In this document: positions 1 to 7,620 of the stretch, piece by piece | How positions within the stretch are numbered: position 1 is the first letter of the stretch | How the letters are laid out: every line of letters begins with the position of its first letter | From: Gammaproteobacteria bacterium | GTDB taxonomy: Bacteria; Pseudomonadota; Gammaproteobacteria; Enterobacterales; Neiellaceae | Length of the DNA: 33,047 bases | Assembly: GCA_017425245.1 (NCBI GenBank) | Contig: JAFOOX010000065.1 | Coordinates: 1 to 33,047, forward strand | Reading direction: 5' to 3' | Translations under genes and position numbers: made by a program | The notes under the pieces: model-generated | Database searches by the model: none | Told to the model about the DNA's origin: nothing | The model's input: only the letters and a program-made list of their open reading frames with translations

Positions 1-286
1 TGATCACGGCGCGGATCTGCTCGCGGTGCCAGGCCTCATAGCCGGCCAGCAAGGTGCGGATGCTTTTGCCGGAGGGGTCAATACGCCCGTCTGGGCGGCT
101 GTAATTGAGGCTGTGGCGCTGGAAGGCGGTGATGGTGGCGATGGTCTTGTTGCCGCAGCGGCCGTCCACGGCCATCGGTTGGCAACCCTTGGGCAACTGG
201 CAGTTCAGCAGCAGCTGCACCAGTTTGACGTCGCGTATGTCGTTGGCGCCGCCGCGGCCAACACTGTGAAAGAGATTCAGTTCCAT
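1..286 (-). CDS. Peptidoglycan-binding-domain protein, N-terminal part (cut by window edge)
   Basis: An open frame begins with ATG at 286 and runs off the left edge, giving about 95 residues. A ribosome site AAGGA lies some 9 bases upstream, supporting the start. The visible part carries DVKLVQLLLN, then VDGRCGNKTIATITAFQ, then GRIDPSGKSIRTLLAG. This resembles the repeat of PG_binding_1-like domains found at the N-terminus of muramidases, phage endolysins and type VI secretion-associated cell-wall enzymes, where it anchors the enzyme to peptidoglycan. No signal peptide is visible. The catalytic domain, if any, lies outside the window, so enzyme class and delivery route cannot be judged. It is the last gene of a minus-strand run that begins with draG. 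The domain call is by pattern and the cell-wall role is inferred. Confidence 0.6.
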   Translation of the reverse strand, partial: MELNLFHSVGRGGANDIRDVKLVQLLLNCQLPKGCQPMAVDGRCGNKTIATITAFQRHSLNYSRPDGRIDPSGKSIRTLLAGYEAWHREQIRAVI

Positions 287-375
287 GGTCACTGTTCCTT
301 GTGTTTGGGGCGCATCCATCGCGCGCAGCCAAGGCTATTGGCTGATGGCTGAACCGGCAAGCCGCTGTTGGCGTT

Positions 376-548
376 TTATTGATCTGCTTCAACCTCGGCT
401 TGCGCCCATTGCCACTGCCACTGGCGCCTGGCATCGCGCTGAGCCGCTTTAGTGAGGCGGTACGGCGAAACAGCGGGCTGCTCATCAGCAGCATTGCCAT
501 CAAGGGGGCGCCGAGGGTGATGCTGTAGAGCTGCCATGAGGAATCCAT
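376..548 (-). pseudogene. Possible small membrane protein with an apparent -1 frameshift
   Basis: This lies between draT and the peptidoglycan-binding gene. The frame open just after the draT stop reads through ATG at 548 into a hydrophobic stretch (LYSITLGAPLMAMLLMSSPLF) followed by basic residues. It then becomes low-complexity and would overlap the next gene by about 200 bases. The neighbouring frame, ending at a TAA at 376, carries a helix-like charged tail (RLTKAAQRDARR and AQAEVEADQ). Joining the two by a -1 shift near 480-450 gives a plausible one-pass membrane protein with a cytoplasmic tail of roughly 55-60 residues. It could be a decayed gene, a sequencing error, or chance. No family is recognised. 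Confidence 0.25.
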
Positions 549-578
549 CCACCAGTGGCTGACCAGGATGGCAACGCC

Positions 579-1367
579 TCACTTCACCCATTCCACCCGA
601 TAGCGGCCGCCCAGCACCATGAACTCCCCTTCGCCGTCGAGGGGCCCCGGCAGCAGGCTGTCGAAGCAGACGATCTTGGTCAGCGGCACTGCCACCGCCA
701 GTACTTGGGAGCCGAAGCGGCAGGCGGCGTCGGCGTCGCGGGTGAAGGAGCTGAGGTTGTTGTAGGCGATCACCAGCGAGCCGTCGGGCTGCGGCTGCGG
801 GAGTTCGCTGCCGCCGCGAAACAGTGGCAGGTGGCGCTGCTGCGGGTGGCGGCGGGCCAGTTCGTACTGGCAGTAGCTGTAGAGCAGATCGAGCTGGTCG
901 AACAGGCTGTTGGTGGCGTAGCAGGCGCGGCTGGCGGCCTGCAGATAGCGCTGGTGGGATGGGCTATCAGGCGGGCCCAGCGGTTCGCGATGGTAGAGGG
1001 TACGCAGGCCGAAGCGTGATTCAGCCCATAGCCGCCAGCCGGCGCCGGCGTCGCTGTCGGAGTCGAACAGCCAGCCGAGCAGCAACCGGCGGTAGTTGGC
1101 CTGGGGGCGAGGCACCGGCTCGGCTTCGGGCCACTGCTGCAGCTCGTGGCCGGGCAGACGAAAGTGCACCGCCATGTAGTCGCTAAAGCAGCGGGCGCGG
1201 CTGGCAGCATCGGCGAGCGGATCGAGGCGCCGGAACAGATCGCGGTAATGCAGCTGCACCCCGTCGAGTTCAATCGCCAGCGGCTGTTGCTGATAGTCGA
1301 GGGCCGCCAGCAGTGCCGGGGGCAGGTTGCAGCGGTTGAGCGGGCCGGTGATCAGCGAGTCAATCAT
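579..1367 (-). CDS. draT: DraT-family ADP-ribosyltransferase
   Basis: The 262-residue protein matches the DraT family, NAD+-dinitrogen-reductase ADP-D-ribosyltransferase, in length and layout. An early CNLPPALLAALDY segment is typical. The R-S-E pattern of ADP-ribosyltransferases is visible: Arg184 in LPLFRGG, the SSFT segment at 206-209, and an ExE pair at Glu246/Glu248 before FMVLGG. In diazotrophs DraT transfers ADP-ribose from NAD+ to an arginine of dinitrogenase reductase, switching nitrogenase off. No nif gene is seen here, so the actual target is unknown. The start overlaps the draG stop by 4 bases (ATGA), implying translational coupling. Gene order is draG then draT, the reverse of the classical Rhodospirillum order. 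Family assignment is strong; substrate is open. Confidence 0.85.
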   Translation of the reverse strand: MIDSLITGPLNRCNLPPALLAALDYQQQPLAIELDGVQLHYRDLFRRLDPLADAASRARCFSDYMAVHFRLPGHELQQWPEAEPVPRPQANYRRLLLGWLFDSDSDAGAGWRLWAESRFGLRTLYHREPLGPPDSPSHQRYLQAASRACYATNSLFDQLDLLYSYCQYELARRHPQQRHLPLFRGGSELPQPQPDGSLVIAYNNLSSFTRDADAACRFGSQVLAVAVPLTKIVCFDSLLPGPLDGEGEFMVLGGRYRVEWVK

Positions 1368-2272
1368 GGTGCTAACTGGCCGCGCAACTGGTGTAACTGA
1401 TCGGCCAGCTGCTGGATGTCGTCATGGCCATAAAGGGCGGCCCGCCAGTCGGCGCGGATGCCACTGGCGCCATAGCAGGCGCCAGCCAGCTGCCCGGCGA
1501 CGGCGGCAGTGGTGTCGGCATCGTCGCCGAGGTTGGCGGCGGCCAGCACACAGTCGGCGTAGTTGTCGGTCTGGTCAAAACACCACAGGGCCGCTTCAAG
1601 CGATTCCAGCACATAGCCGCTGCCTTTGAGCTCAGCGTAGCTTTTGTCGCGCCAGTCGCCATTGGCCAGCGCCTGCAGCTCGGGGCTCTCGCAGGCCGCT
1701 TGCAGCTGCCACAGCTGCGGCTTGCTTGCCCCCAGCAGCAGGGCCGCCAGCAGCTGGGCCAGCCAGGCGCAACTGTCGATACAGAGCAGGGCGCCGTGGG
1801 TGGTGCGCGAGCTGTTGCGGGCGTGTTCAAGCAGCTGCGGGTAGCCGGCATAGACAATGGCAATCGGGGCGAGGCGCATGATCGAGCCGTTGCCGGCGCT
1901 CCAGCGCGCCTTGCTGCCCGCATAGGCTTCGCCACTTTTCTGAAAGCGGCGCAGGGCACCAGAGACGGTGGTGCCGACATCAAAGCAGCTGCCGATGCTG
2001 CTCAGGTAGCCGTGATCCAGCCAGTTGCAGTAGCGGCGCATCTGGTCCTGGGGGTCAAAGCCCTGGCAGGCCACCAGGCTGTGGCCGAGGCACAGGGCCA
2101 TCGAGGTGTCGTCGGTCCAGTGGCCTTTCTTGAGGCAGAAGTGGCCGCCACCAACCATGTCAGTGAGTGGCTTGAAGCTGCCGCGCGGCCGGAACTCCAG
2201 GGTGGTGCCGAGGGCATCGCCCACCGCCAGCCCGAGCAGCGCGCCACGGCTGCGATCCAGTGCCCCGTTCAT
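1364..2272 (-). CDS. draG: DraG-family ADP-ribosylglycohydrolase
   Basis: Starting at ATG 2272 (GGGAG ribosome site 6 bases upstream) gives 302 residues, the usual DraG length. The frame stays open upstream to 2398, but that extension is low-complexity and lacks a better start. The binuclear-metal motifs are intact: GLAVGDALG at 14-22, WTDDTS at 52-57, and GDDADTTAAVAG near residue 245. The family removes ADP-ribose from modified arginine, restoring dinitrogenase reductase in nitrogen fixers. Related enzymes act as immunity proteins against ADP-ribosylating toxins. It is the first gene of the draG-draT unit and lies 131 bases downstream of the co-directional ATP-grasp gene. Hydrolase function is confident; the physiological substrate is not shown by this window. 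Confidence 0.87.
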   Translation of the reverse strand: MNGALDRSRGALLGLAVGDALGTTLEFRPRGSFKPLTDMVGGGHFCLKKGHWTDDTSMALCLGHSLVACQGFDPQDQMRRYCNWLDHGYLSSIGSCFDVGTTVSGALRRFQKSGEAYAGSKARWSAGNGSIMRLAPIAIVYAGYPQLLEHARNSSRTTHGALLCIDSCAWLAQLLAALLLGASKPQLWQLQAACESPELQALANGDWRDKSYAELKGSGYVLESLEAALWCFDQTDNYADCVLAAANLGDDADTTAAVAGQLAGACYGASGIRADWRAALYGHDDIQQLADQLHQLRGQLAP

Positions 2273-2403
2273 CTGCTGCTCCCATTGCTGCTGATGGTCA
2301 TCACCATCGCCGCGATTACGCGGGCAGGCGCTGCGGTGGGTCAAAAAAACGGTTGGTGCCGATTGCTCAGAGCCTGCTGGCTCGTCGCGGCTGTTCACGA
2401 CGC

Positions 2404-3897
2404 TCAGCGCCCCTTGTCTTCCATCCGGCGCAAAAAATCCTGCATGATCAGCATGTAAAGCTCATCGCCGAGGAATGCATCTTCCACTTCATGGTCGATG
2501 CTGGGGTTGTCGTTCACCTCGATCACATAGGCCTTGTTGCCGCCTTGCTTGATGTCGATGCCATAGAGGCTGTTGCCCACCGGCCGAGCCGCCTTGACGG
2601 CCGCATCCAGCACCACCCGTGGTACCTCGTAGGTGGGCAGGGTGTCCCAGCCGCCGGTGCGCACCCGCGGCTCACCTTTACCTTTGTCGGCCTCATGTTT
2701 GTAGATCTGCCAGTGGTCTTTGACCATGTAGTAGCGGCAGGCATAAATTGGCTTGCCGTTGAGAATGCCGATGCGCCAGTCGTACTCGGTGGGCACAAAC
2801 TCTTGGGCCAAGATCAGCGCCGAGCGGGTAAAGAGGGCCTTGAGGCTCTTTTGCAGCTCTTTGCGGTTGCTGACCTTGGAGACCCCGCGCGAGAAGGATC
2901 CATCCGGGATCTTGAGCACCAACGGGTAGCCGAGGCTGGCCTCGATACGTCCGGCCGGGTCGTCTTCATAACTGCCGACAATCAGGGTGGTGGGGGACGG
3001 CACGCCGTTATGGCGGAACATGTCGTGCAGGTAGACCTTGTTGCAGCAGCGCAGGATCGAGTTGGAGTCGTCGATCACCACCATCTCTTCGGCCTCGGCC
3101 TTTTTGGCGAAGCGGTAGGTATGGTGGTCGATGGCGGTGGTCTCGCGGATAAAGAGCGCGTCATACTCGCCGAGGCGGCCATATTCGCGCTTGTCGATCA
3201 GCTCGGCATCGATGCCCAGCTTGTTGGCCGCCTTGATGAAGCGCTGCAGCGCCGGCTTGTCGGAGGGTGGTAGCTCCTCGTTGGGGTTGACCAGAATGGC
3301 CATGGCGTGGCGGTACTGCTTGCGCTTGCGTGGCCCTAGCCACAGCTGCTTGCTGTGGTAGTCGAGGGCGGCGGCGAATTCGCTCTGCTGGCCGTCATCG
3401 GCCAGCGCGGTCAGCGGCAGCGGCTCAAGCTTGGTCAGCTGCCAGCCTTTGCGATAGTTGAGTTCAATGCGCAGGATCGGACAGGGGAAGCGGTCGAACA
3501 AGCGGCGTGCCAGACCCTGCAGCGGTTCAAAGGTGGTGGTGCCGAAGTAGCTCATCACCGTGATCGCCTTGTCACGCGGGCTGTCGTTGAGCTTTTTCTC
3601 CAGCACCCCCTCGATCCCCTCCAGCTGCAGCAGGTAAAGGCCGCGTGAGCGCAGATCGTTGAGGGTGGGTACGGTGGGCATCACCTTGTGGCCACGGGCT
3701 TCGGCCAGCAACGAGCAGTAATAGCCCTCGCTCAGGTATTCCGACGAGTTGCACAGGTTGATCACCCGCACCGCCTCGGCCTTGGCCGGCACCGCCTTGC
3801 CCGACAGGTAATCGGGCAGGGAAACGACGGCCGATGAGGGGTAAAACGGCTGCCAGTGTTCCAGTCGGTCAACGACAATCAGCAGTTGTGCGGGCAT
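2404..3897 (-). CDS. RimK-like ATP-grasp ligase with N-terminal RLAN domain
   Basis: The protein has 497 residues. Residues 1 to about 190 (RVINLCNSSEYLSEGYYCSLLAEARGHKVMP onward) match the RimK-like ATP-grasp N-terminal (RLAN) domain. The C-terminal part is an ATP-grasp fold with NKVYLHDMFRHNGVPSP, YPLVLKIPDGSFSRGV and a metal-binding end YVIEVNDNPSIDH. ATP-grasp enzymes of this group form amide bonds by an acyl-phosphate intermediate, as RimK does when adding glutamates to ribosomal protein S6. The start has AGGA 9 bases upstream. It is divergent from a GNAT/C39-peptidase fusion, a partnership described in comparative studies of peptide-ligating ATP-grasp enzymes. Substrate unknown; a role in peptide tagging or small-peptide synthesis is inference. 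Confidence 0.8.
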   Translation of the reverse strand: MPAQLLIVVDRLEHWQPFYPSSAVVSLPDYLSGKAVPAKAEAVRVINLCNSSEYLSEGYYCSLLAEARGHKVMPTVPTLNDLRSRGLYLLQLEGIEGVLEKKLNDSPRDKAITVMSYFGTTTFEPLQGLARRLFDRFPCPILRIELNYRKGWQLTKLEPLPLTALADDGQQSEFAAALDYHSKQLWLGPRKRKQYRHAMAILVNPNEELPPSDKPALQRFIKAANKLGIDAELIDKREYGRLGEYDALFIRETTAIDHHTYRFAKKAEAEEMVVIDDSNSILRCCNKVYLHDMFRHNGVPSPTTLIVGSYEDDPAGRIEASLGYPLVLKIPDGSFSRGVSKVSNRKELQKSLKALFTRSALILAQEFVPTEYDWRIGILNGKPIYACRYYMVKDHWQIYKHEADKGKGEPRVRTGGWDTLPTYEVPRVVLDAAVKAARPVGNSLYGIDIKQGGNKAYVIEVNDNPSIDHEVEDAFLGDELYMLIMQDFLRRMEDKGR

Positions 3898-4022
3898 GGC
3901 CTGATCCTGGGCGCGGCGGTGATGGAAAAAGCGTCCGCATCATACGCCCAAAGAAAATCGCCCTCCATGGGCTGCCAAGAATGGTTAAAGTTAAGTCCGA
4001 TAGCAGCGATGGGAGTAACACG

Positions 4023-5138
4023 GTGGCCGTAACGATTCGCAGGGGCGTGCTGGATGATCTGGACGCACTCGAGGATCTGGAGCAGCGCTGTTTTGACAGC
4101 GATCGCATCAGCCGCCGTAGCTTTCGCCGCTTTCTCAAAGACGACAGCGACCTGGTTGTGGTGGCAGAAGAGCAGGGGGCGGTGCTGGGCTATGCCCTGG
4201 TGCTGCTGCATGCGGTGCATGCGCTGGCCCGCCTCTATTCACTGGCCGTTGACCCGGCCGCCCGTGGCAAAGGGGTGGCACGGGCGCTGATGCTGGCGGC
4301 CGAGCAGGCCGCCGCCGAGCAGCAGCGGGTGGCGATGCGTCTTGAGGTACGCAGCGACAACAGCGCGGCCATCGCCCTTTACCAGCGGCTCGGCTACAAG
4401 GTGTTTGGCCACCACGCCCACTATTACGAAGATAACGCCGACGCCTTGCGCATGCATAAGCGCATTCTGTTTCCTGGTAGCCGCAAGCAGCTACACCCGC
4501 TGCCCTATTATCGCCAGACCACCCCCTTTACCTGCGGCGCCGCCTGCGTGCTGATGGCCACAGCGCAGGTGGCTGATGACGAGCGTATTAATCGTGCCCG
4601 CGAGTTGGCGATCTGGCGCGAGGCTACCACTATTTTTATGACCACCGGTCATGGCGGTTGCAGCCCCCACGGGTTGGCGCTGGCCGCCTGGCGGCGCGGT
4701 TTTGACTCGCAGGTGTGGGTCAGCTCGAAGGAGACGCCGTTCATCGATACCGTGCGGGTAGCCGAAAAGCGCACGGTGATGGAGCTGGTGCACGATGAAT
4801 TTATGCTGGAGCTGGCCGAGGCGGCCATTCCGGTGGTCGAGCAGGCGCCCACTGTTGAGCGGCTGAAGCAGGCGCTGGCCGATGGTTGGGTGCCGATTGT
4901 GCTGATCAGCACCTGGCGCTTTGATCAGCGCAAGGTGCCGCATTGGGTGGCAGTGCTGGGGGTGGCCAATGGCATGGTCTATATCCACGATCCGGACGTG
5001 GATGAAAGCCGGGGTGAGACCCTGAGTGACTGTCAGCAGCTGCCGATTCCGGCACCGATGTTCGACCGGGTGGCCCGTTATGGCCGCAAACGGCTGCGCT
5101 CGGCGGTGCTGGTGCGGCCACGGCTGTTGACCACGTGA
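4023..5138 (+). CDS. GNAT acetyltransferase fused to a C39-like peptidase
   Basis: This two-domain protein has about 371 residues. The N-terminal GNAT domain begins at VTIRRG and includes the acetyl-CoA loop ARGKGVARALM and NSAAIALYQRLGYK. The C-terminal papain-like C39 domain carries YYRQTTPFTCGAACVLM (Gln and nucleophile Cys), then PHWVAVLG (His) and IHDPDVD (Asp), so its catalytic set looks complete. I chose GTG at 4023 because GGGAG lies 7 bases upstream and the domain starts at once. ATG at 3981 is an alternative but has poor ribosome-site context. The gene is divergent from the RLAN ATP-grasp ligase, which suggests paired ligation, acetylation and cleavage of a peptide. No signal peptide is seen, so action is probably cytoplasmic. 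Substrate unknown. Confidence 0.8.
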   Translation: MAVTIRRGVLDDLDALEDLEQRCFDSDRISRRSFRRFLKDDSDLVVVAEEQGAVLGYALVLLHAVHALARLYSLAVDPAARGKGVARALMLAAEQAAAEQQRVAMRLEVRSDNSAAIALYQRLGYKVFGHHAHYYEDNADALRMHKRILFPGSRKQLHPLPYYRQTTPFTCGAACVLMATAQVADDERINRARELAIWREATTIFMTTGHGGCSPHGLALAAWRRGFDSQVWVSSKETPFIDTVRVAEKRTVMELVHDEFMLELAEAAIPVVEQAPTVERLKQALADGWVPIVLISTWRFDQRKVPHWVAVLGVANGMVYIHDPDVDESRGETLSDCQQLPIPAPMFDRVARYGRKRLRSAVLVRPRLLTT

Positions 5139-5200
5139 TCCGTCTGCGGCGATTGCCGTTAGACTGGCGGTGATGATTAACCTGCTAACAAGGGAACTGC

Positions 5201-5761
5201 ATGAACAGAATCATTCTCGCCAGCCTGCTGGCCTGCCTTATTCCGGTCGCCAAGGCCGCCGATTTTCGCCTCAGCAGTAGCGCTGTTGCTGCCAACAGCA
5301 CCATCGCACCGAGCTTTGAGTTCAACGGCTTTGGCTGCAGCGGCGCCAACCAGTCACCTGATTTGAGCTGGCAGGGGGCTCCGGCCGGCACTCTCAGCTA
5401 CGCGGTCACTGTCTATGACCCAGACGCGCCCACCGGCTCGGGCTGGTGGCACTGGTCGGTGGTCAATATCCCGGCTTCGGTCACTGCCCTCGCTGCTGAT
5501 GCCGGAGCGGTTGGTGGGGCCAAGCTGCCGGCCGGCGCCAGCCATGTGCGCATCGATTACGGCTATGCCGGTTGGGGTGGGGTATGCCCGCCGCCGGGCG
5601 ACAAGCCGCACCGGTACATCTTCACCGTCCATGCGCTCAAGGTTGAGACGCTGGATCTGCCCGCCGATGCTACCGCAGCGCTGGCCGGCTACATGATCAA
5701 CGCCAACGCCTTGGCTACCGCCAGCTTTACCGCTTATTACGGTCGGCCGGCGACACCATGA
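5201..5761 (+). CDS. YbhB/YbcL-family PEBP-like periplasmic protein
   Basis: The protein has 186 residues with a clear signal peptide (MNRIILASLLACLIPVAKAA), so it is probably periplasmic. The phosphatidylethanolamine-binding-protein fold is shown by VTVYDPDAPTGSGWWHW and by CPPPGDKPHRYIFTVHAL, the two conserved anion-pocket motifs. Bacterial members resemble Raf-kinase inhibitor proteins in fold, but their ligands are mostly unknown. AAGGGA precedes ATG 5201. The last 4 bases overlap the start of the next gene (ATGA), so the two are very likely translated together. No kinase partner should be inferred from the family name. Confidence 0.88.
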   Translation: MNRIILASLLACLIPVAKAADFRLSSSAVAANSTIAPSFEFNGFGCSGANQSPDLSWQGAPAGTLSYAVTVYDPDAPTGSGWWHWSVVNIPASVTALAADAGAVGGAKLPAGASHVRIDYGYAGWGGVCPPPGDKPHRYIFTVHALKVETLDLPADATAALAGYMINANALATASFTAYYGRPATP

Positions 5762-6555
5762 GCCGGCTGACGCTGTGGCTGCTGCTCCTGGGGTTATGGC
5801 TGTCTGGTAGCGCCATGGGCGGCCAGCTGGCGATCATCGAACTTAAGCACCGGCTGCCAGAGCAGGTGTTGCCGACGTTGCGGCCATTGCTGGCCCCGGG
5901 CGGTTCCTTGACCGGGGCCCAGAACCAGCTGTTTGTGCGCACCACGCCGGACAATCTGGCTGAGCTGAAAGCGGTGCTGGCGACTCTCGATCAGCCGCAG
6001 CGGCGGCTGCTGATCTCGGTGGGTCAGGGCAACAGTGTGCAGCGCAGCGGCAGTGCGGCAGGGCTCAATGGCGCCCGTGTCAGCGTCGGCGAACAGTCCC
6101 AGATCCGTGTCAGCGGTGGGGTTGCTGCCAGCAGTGGCAGCAGCAGCCACAACGTTCGCCAGCAGGTACAGACCCTCGAAGGCAGCCCGGCGCGCATCCA
6201 TATCGGTGAGTCTTTCCCGCTGCCGATGAGGCAGTGGGTGGTGGGGCCGGATGGCGCCGTTATCACCGACAGCATTCAATATGTGGATGTGGGCAGCGGC
6301 TTTTATGCCAGTGCGCGGGTGGTGGGTGAACAGGTCACTCTGACCATCACTCCGCAGCAACAGCAGCTACGCGGCGATGGCCGTATCGACAGCGCCGGCT
6401 TGGAGACCACGGTCAGTGGTCGCTTGGGTGAGTGGATCGAGCTGGGTGGTTCAACCCTCAGCCGCAGTGACCAGCAGCAGGGGCTGCTGGGCGGCGGTGA
6501 GCGCCAGCAGCAGGCTCGGCAGCAGGTGCAGCTAAAGGTTGAACTGCTGAAATAA
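5758..6555 (+). CDS. Secretin-like periplasmic protein without a full secretin barrel
   Basis: The protein has 265 residues with an N-terminal signal (MSRLTLWLLLLGLWLSGSAMGG). Residues about 25-90 (AIIELKHRLPEQVLPTLRPLL, LFVRTTPDNLAELKAVLATLD) have the pattern of the short N-domain shared by type II/III secretins and NolW-like proteins. The middle and C-terminal parts (VQTLEGSPARIHIGESFPLP, GSGFYASARV, QVTLTITPQQQ, TTVSGRLGEWIELGG) recall the entry of a secretin core. At this length it cannot hold the complete multi-strand gate, so it may be an accessory or short secretin homologue. The Gln-rich C-terminus is low-complexity. No other secretion genes are nearby. It is coupled to the PEBP-like gene; joint function unknown. 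Confidence 0.55.
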   Translation: MSRLTLWLLLLGLWLSGSAMGGQLAIIELKHRLPEQVLPTLRPLLAPGGSLTGAQNQLFVRTTPDNLAELKAVLATLDQPQRRLLISVGQGNSVQRSGSAAGLNGARVSVGEQSQIRVSGGVAASSGSSSHNVRQQVQTLEGSPARIHIGESFPLPMRQWVVGPDGAVITDSIQYVDVGSGFYASARVVGEQVTLTITPQQQQLRGDGRIDSAGLETTVSGRLGEWIELGGSTLSRSDQQQGLLGGGERQQQARQQVQLKVELLK

Positions 6556-6630
6556 CCGCGCCCCAGGCGCACGACTGGAGGTGACCGCGCCCTAGGCGCA
6601 CGACTGGACGTGACCGCGCCCTAGGCGCGG
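6556..6630. repeat. 29-bp tandem repeat, about 2.6 copies, ending in a GC-rich hairpin
   Basis: Two nearly identical 29-base units (6556-6584 and 6585-6613, differing at two positions) are followed by a partial third. Each opens with CCGCGCCCYAGGCGC. The third copy, 6614-6630, is a hairpin with a perfect 7-bp stem (CCGCGCC / GGCGCGG) and contains the folE2 stop codon. The array fills the gap between two convergent genes, so it may serve as a two-way transcription stop. No T-run is present. It probably arose by duplication of the folE2 3' end. Confidence 0.7.
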
Positions 6631-7547
6631 TAGCCACCTGCCACCCCTTTGCAGGTGATGGCCACTGCGTCGTGGGGGTGGAGGCTCTCCAGATGGTTGA
6701 CCCGCACCAGAAAGTCGCTGAATTCAGGGCGTGGGCGGAGGGCATGTTGCAGCCGGCGAGCGGCGTCTTCACAGAACATCAGGTTCTGGCCATTGAGGCG
6801 GGCAAACTCCTGCTCGTCGGCACGCTTAACAGCGGCCTGAACCGGCGTTTGCACCGCGCCTTCAAGCAGGTCGATGAGCGGCCGAATCGGAAATGCCCAC
6901 ACGTCCTTGGCCAGGGTGACTGTCACTTCGCCAATACTGCGCTGGCTGTGAGGGGTGGCAACCACCCCTTGAGTGGTGCCCAGCCAAGCATGGACTGCAT
7001 CGGCATCGATCGCCTCACTACGGCCGAAGCGTGCTTCGAAAGCCTCCTGAATCAGCTGGCGGGCGAGCGCCGCCGAGCAGGGGCAGGTGGAGGAATAGGG
7101 GATATCTACCTTCAGCTCAAGGGTCACTTCGCCATTACGCAGGGTGCCGTCAATACGCACTGGATAAGACTTCCAGCCCAGCTTGCCACTGACCAGCGAA
7201 GCGCGGCGCAGGTGGTAGTCAAAACGAATGCTGATCCGTGCGGCGTCTGACAGTTCATCGTGGCTGGCGACAAACTCTTCGAGCAGCCGCTTGAGGCTGA
7301 CTACACTCAGCTGACCTTCGACCGTCAGGGTGTCGAGTAGCAGGTAGAGGCGCGACATGTGAATGCCTTTGGCGCGGGGATCAATCAGGTTCACCCAGGC
7401 GCCAAAGCGGGCGCTGACCTGCTGCACCGCTTCGCCATCTGCTTCAATCAGCAGGGGCATCTCGATATTGTCCATGCCGACCCAGCTCAGTGAGCCCTCG
7501 GTCTGGGGAATGGCGTGGTGGGCAATATCGGGCATGATGTTCGGCAT
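6621..7547 (-). CDS. folE2: GTP cyclohydrolase IB, FolE2
   Basis: FolE2 converts GTP to 7,8-dihydroneopterin triphosphate, the first step of folate and monapterin synthesis. It is the metal-flexible alternative to zinc-dependent FolE. The start is ATG 7547 with GAGGA upstream, giving 308 residues, the family norm. The open frame continues to 7733 but that part is promoter DNA. Diagnostic features are [18 protein letters not shown] (the conserved catalytic Cys) and the C-terminal [13 protein letters not shown]. In several proteobacteria folE2 is induced by zinc starvation through Zur. I see no canonical Zur box, but a strong inverted repeat overlaps the predicted promoter. Later pterin genes folK and folM lie about 13 kb away. 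Confidence 0.93.
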   Translation of the reverse strand: MPNIMPDIAHHAIPQTEGSLSWVGMDNIEMPLLIEADGEAVQQVSARFGAWVNLIDPRAKGIHMSRLYLLLDTLTVEGQLSVVSLKRLLEEFVASHDELSDAARISIRFDYHLRRASLVSGKLGWKSYPVRIDGTLRNGEVTLELKVDIPYSSTCPCSAALARQLIQEAFEARFGRSEAIDADAVHAWLGTTQGVVATPHSQRSIGEVTVTLAKDVWAFPIRPLIDLLEGAVQTPVQAAVKRADEQEFARLNGQNLMFCEDAARRLQHALRPRPEFSDFLVRVNHLESLHPHDAVAITCKGVAGGYRA

Positions 7548-7595
7548 GCAACAGTCCTCGTCAGCGGCAGTTAAAACGGCGTGGCCTTGTACGCG

Positions 7596-7620
7596 AAGGT
7601 GCACAAAAAGGATGCACCTT
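7596..7620. promoter_or_regulatory. Inverted repeat over the folE2 transcription start (operator or leader hairpin)
   Basis: Perfect 8-base arms AAGGTGCA (7596-7603) and TGCACCTT (7613-7620) flank a 9-base spacer. On the minus strand the repeat begins inside the predicted -10 box of folE2 and spans +1. A dimeric repressor bound here would block transcription. Alternatively the RNA would begin with a hairpin. The identity of any regulator is unknown. Confidence 0.5.

Noticed and set aside
1424..2458. 344-residue plus-strand open frame over draG
   Set aside because: It mirrors draG, is rich in Ala/Gly/Gln without any family motif, and has no ribosome site. It is an antisense shadow of GC-rich coding.
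2260..3273. 337-residue plus-strand open frame over the ATP-grasp gene
   Set aside because: It is antisense to a gene with clear RLAN and ATP-grasp motifs and shows only shadow-type Val/Gly/Asp/His composition.
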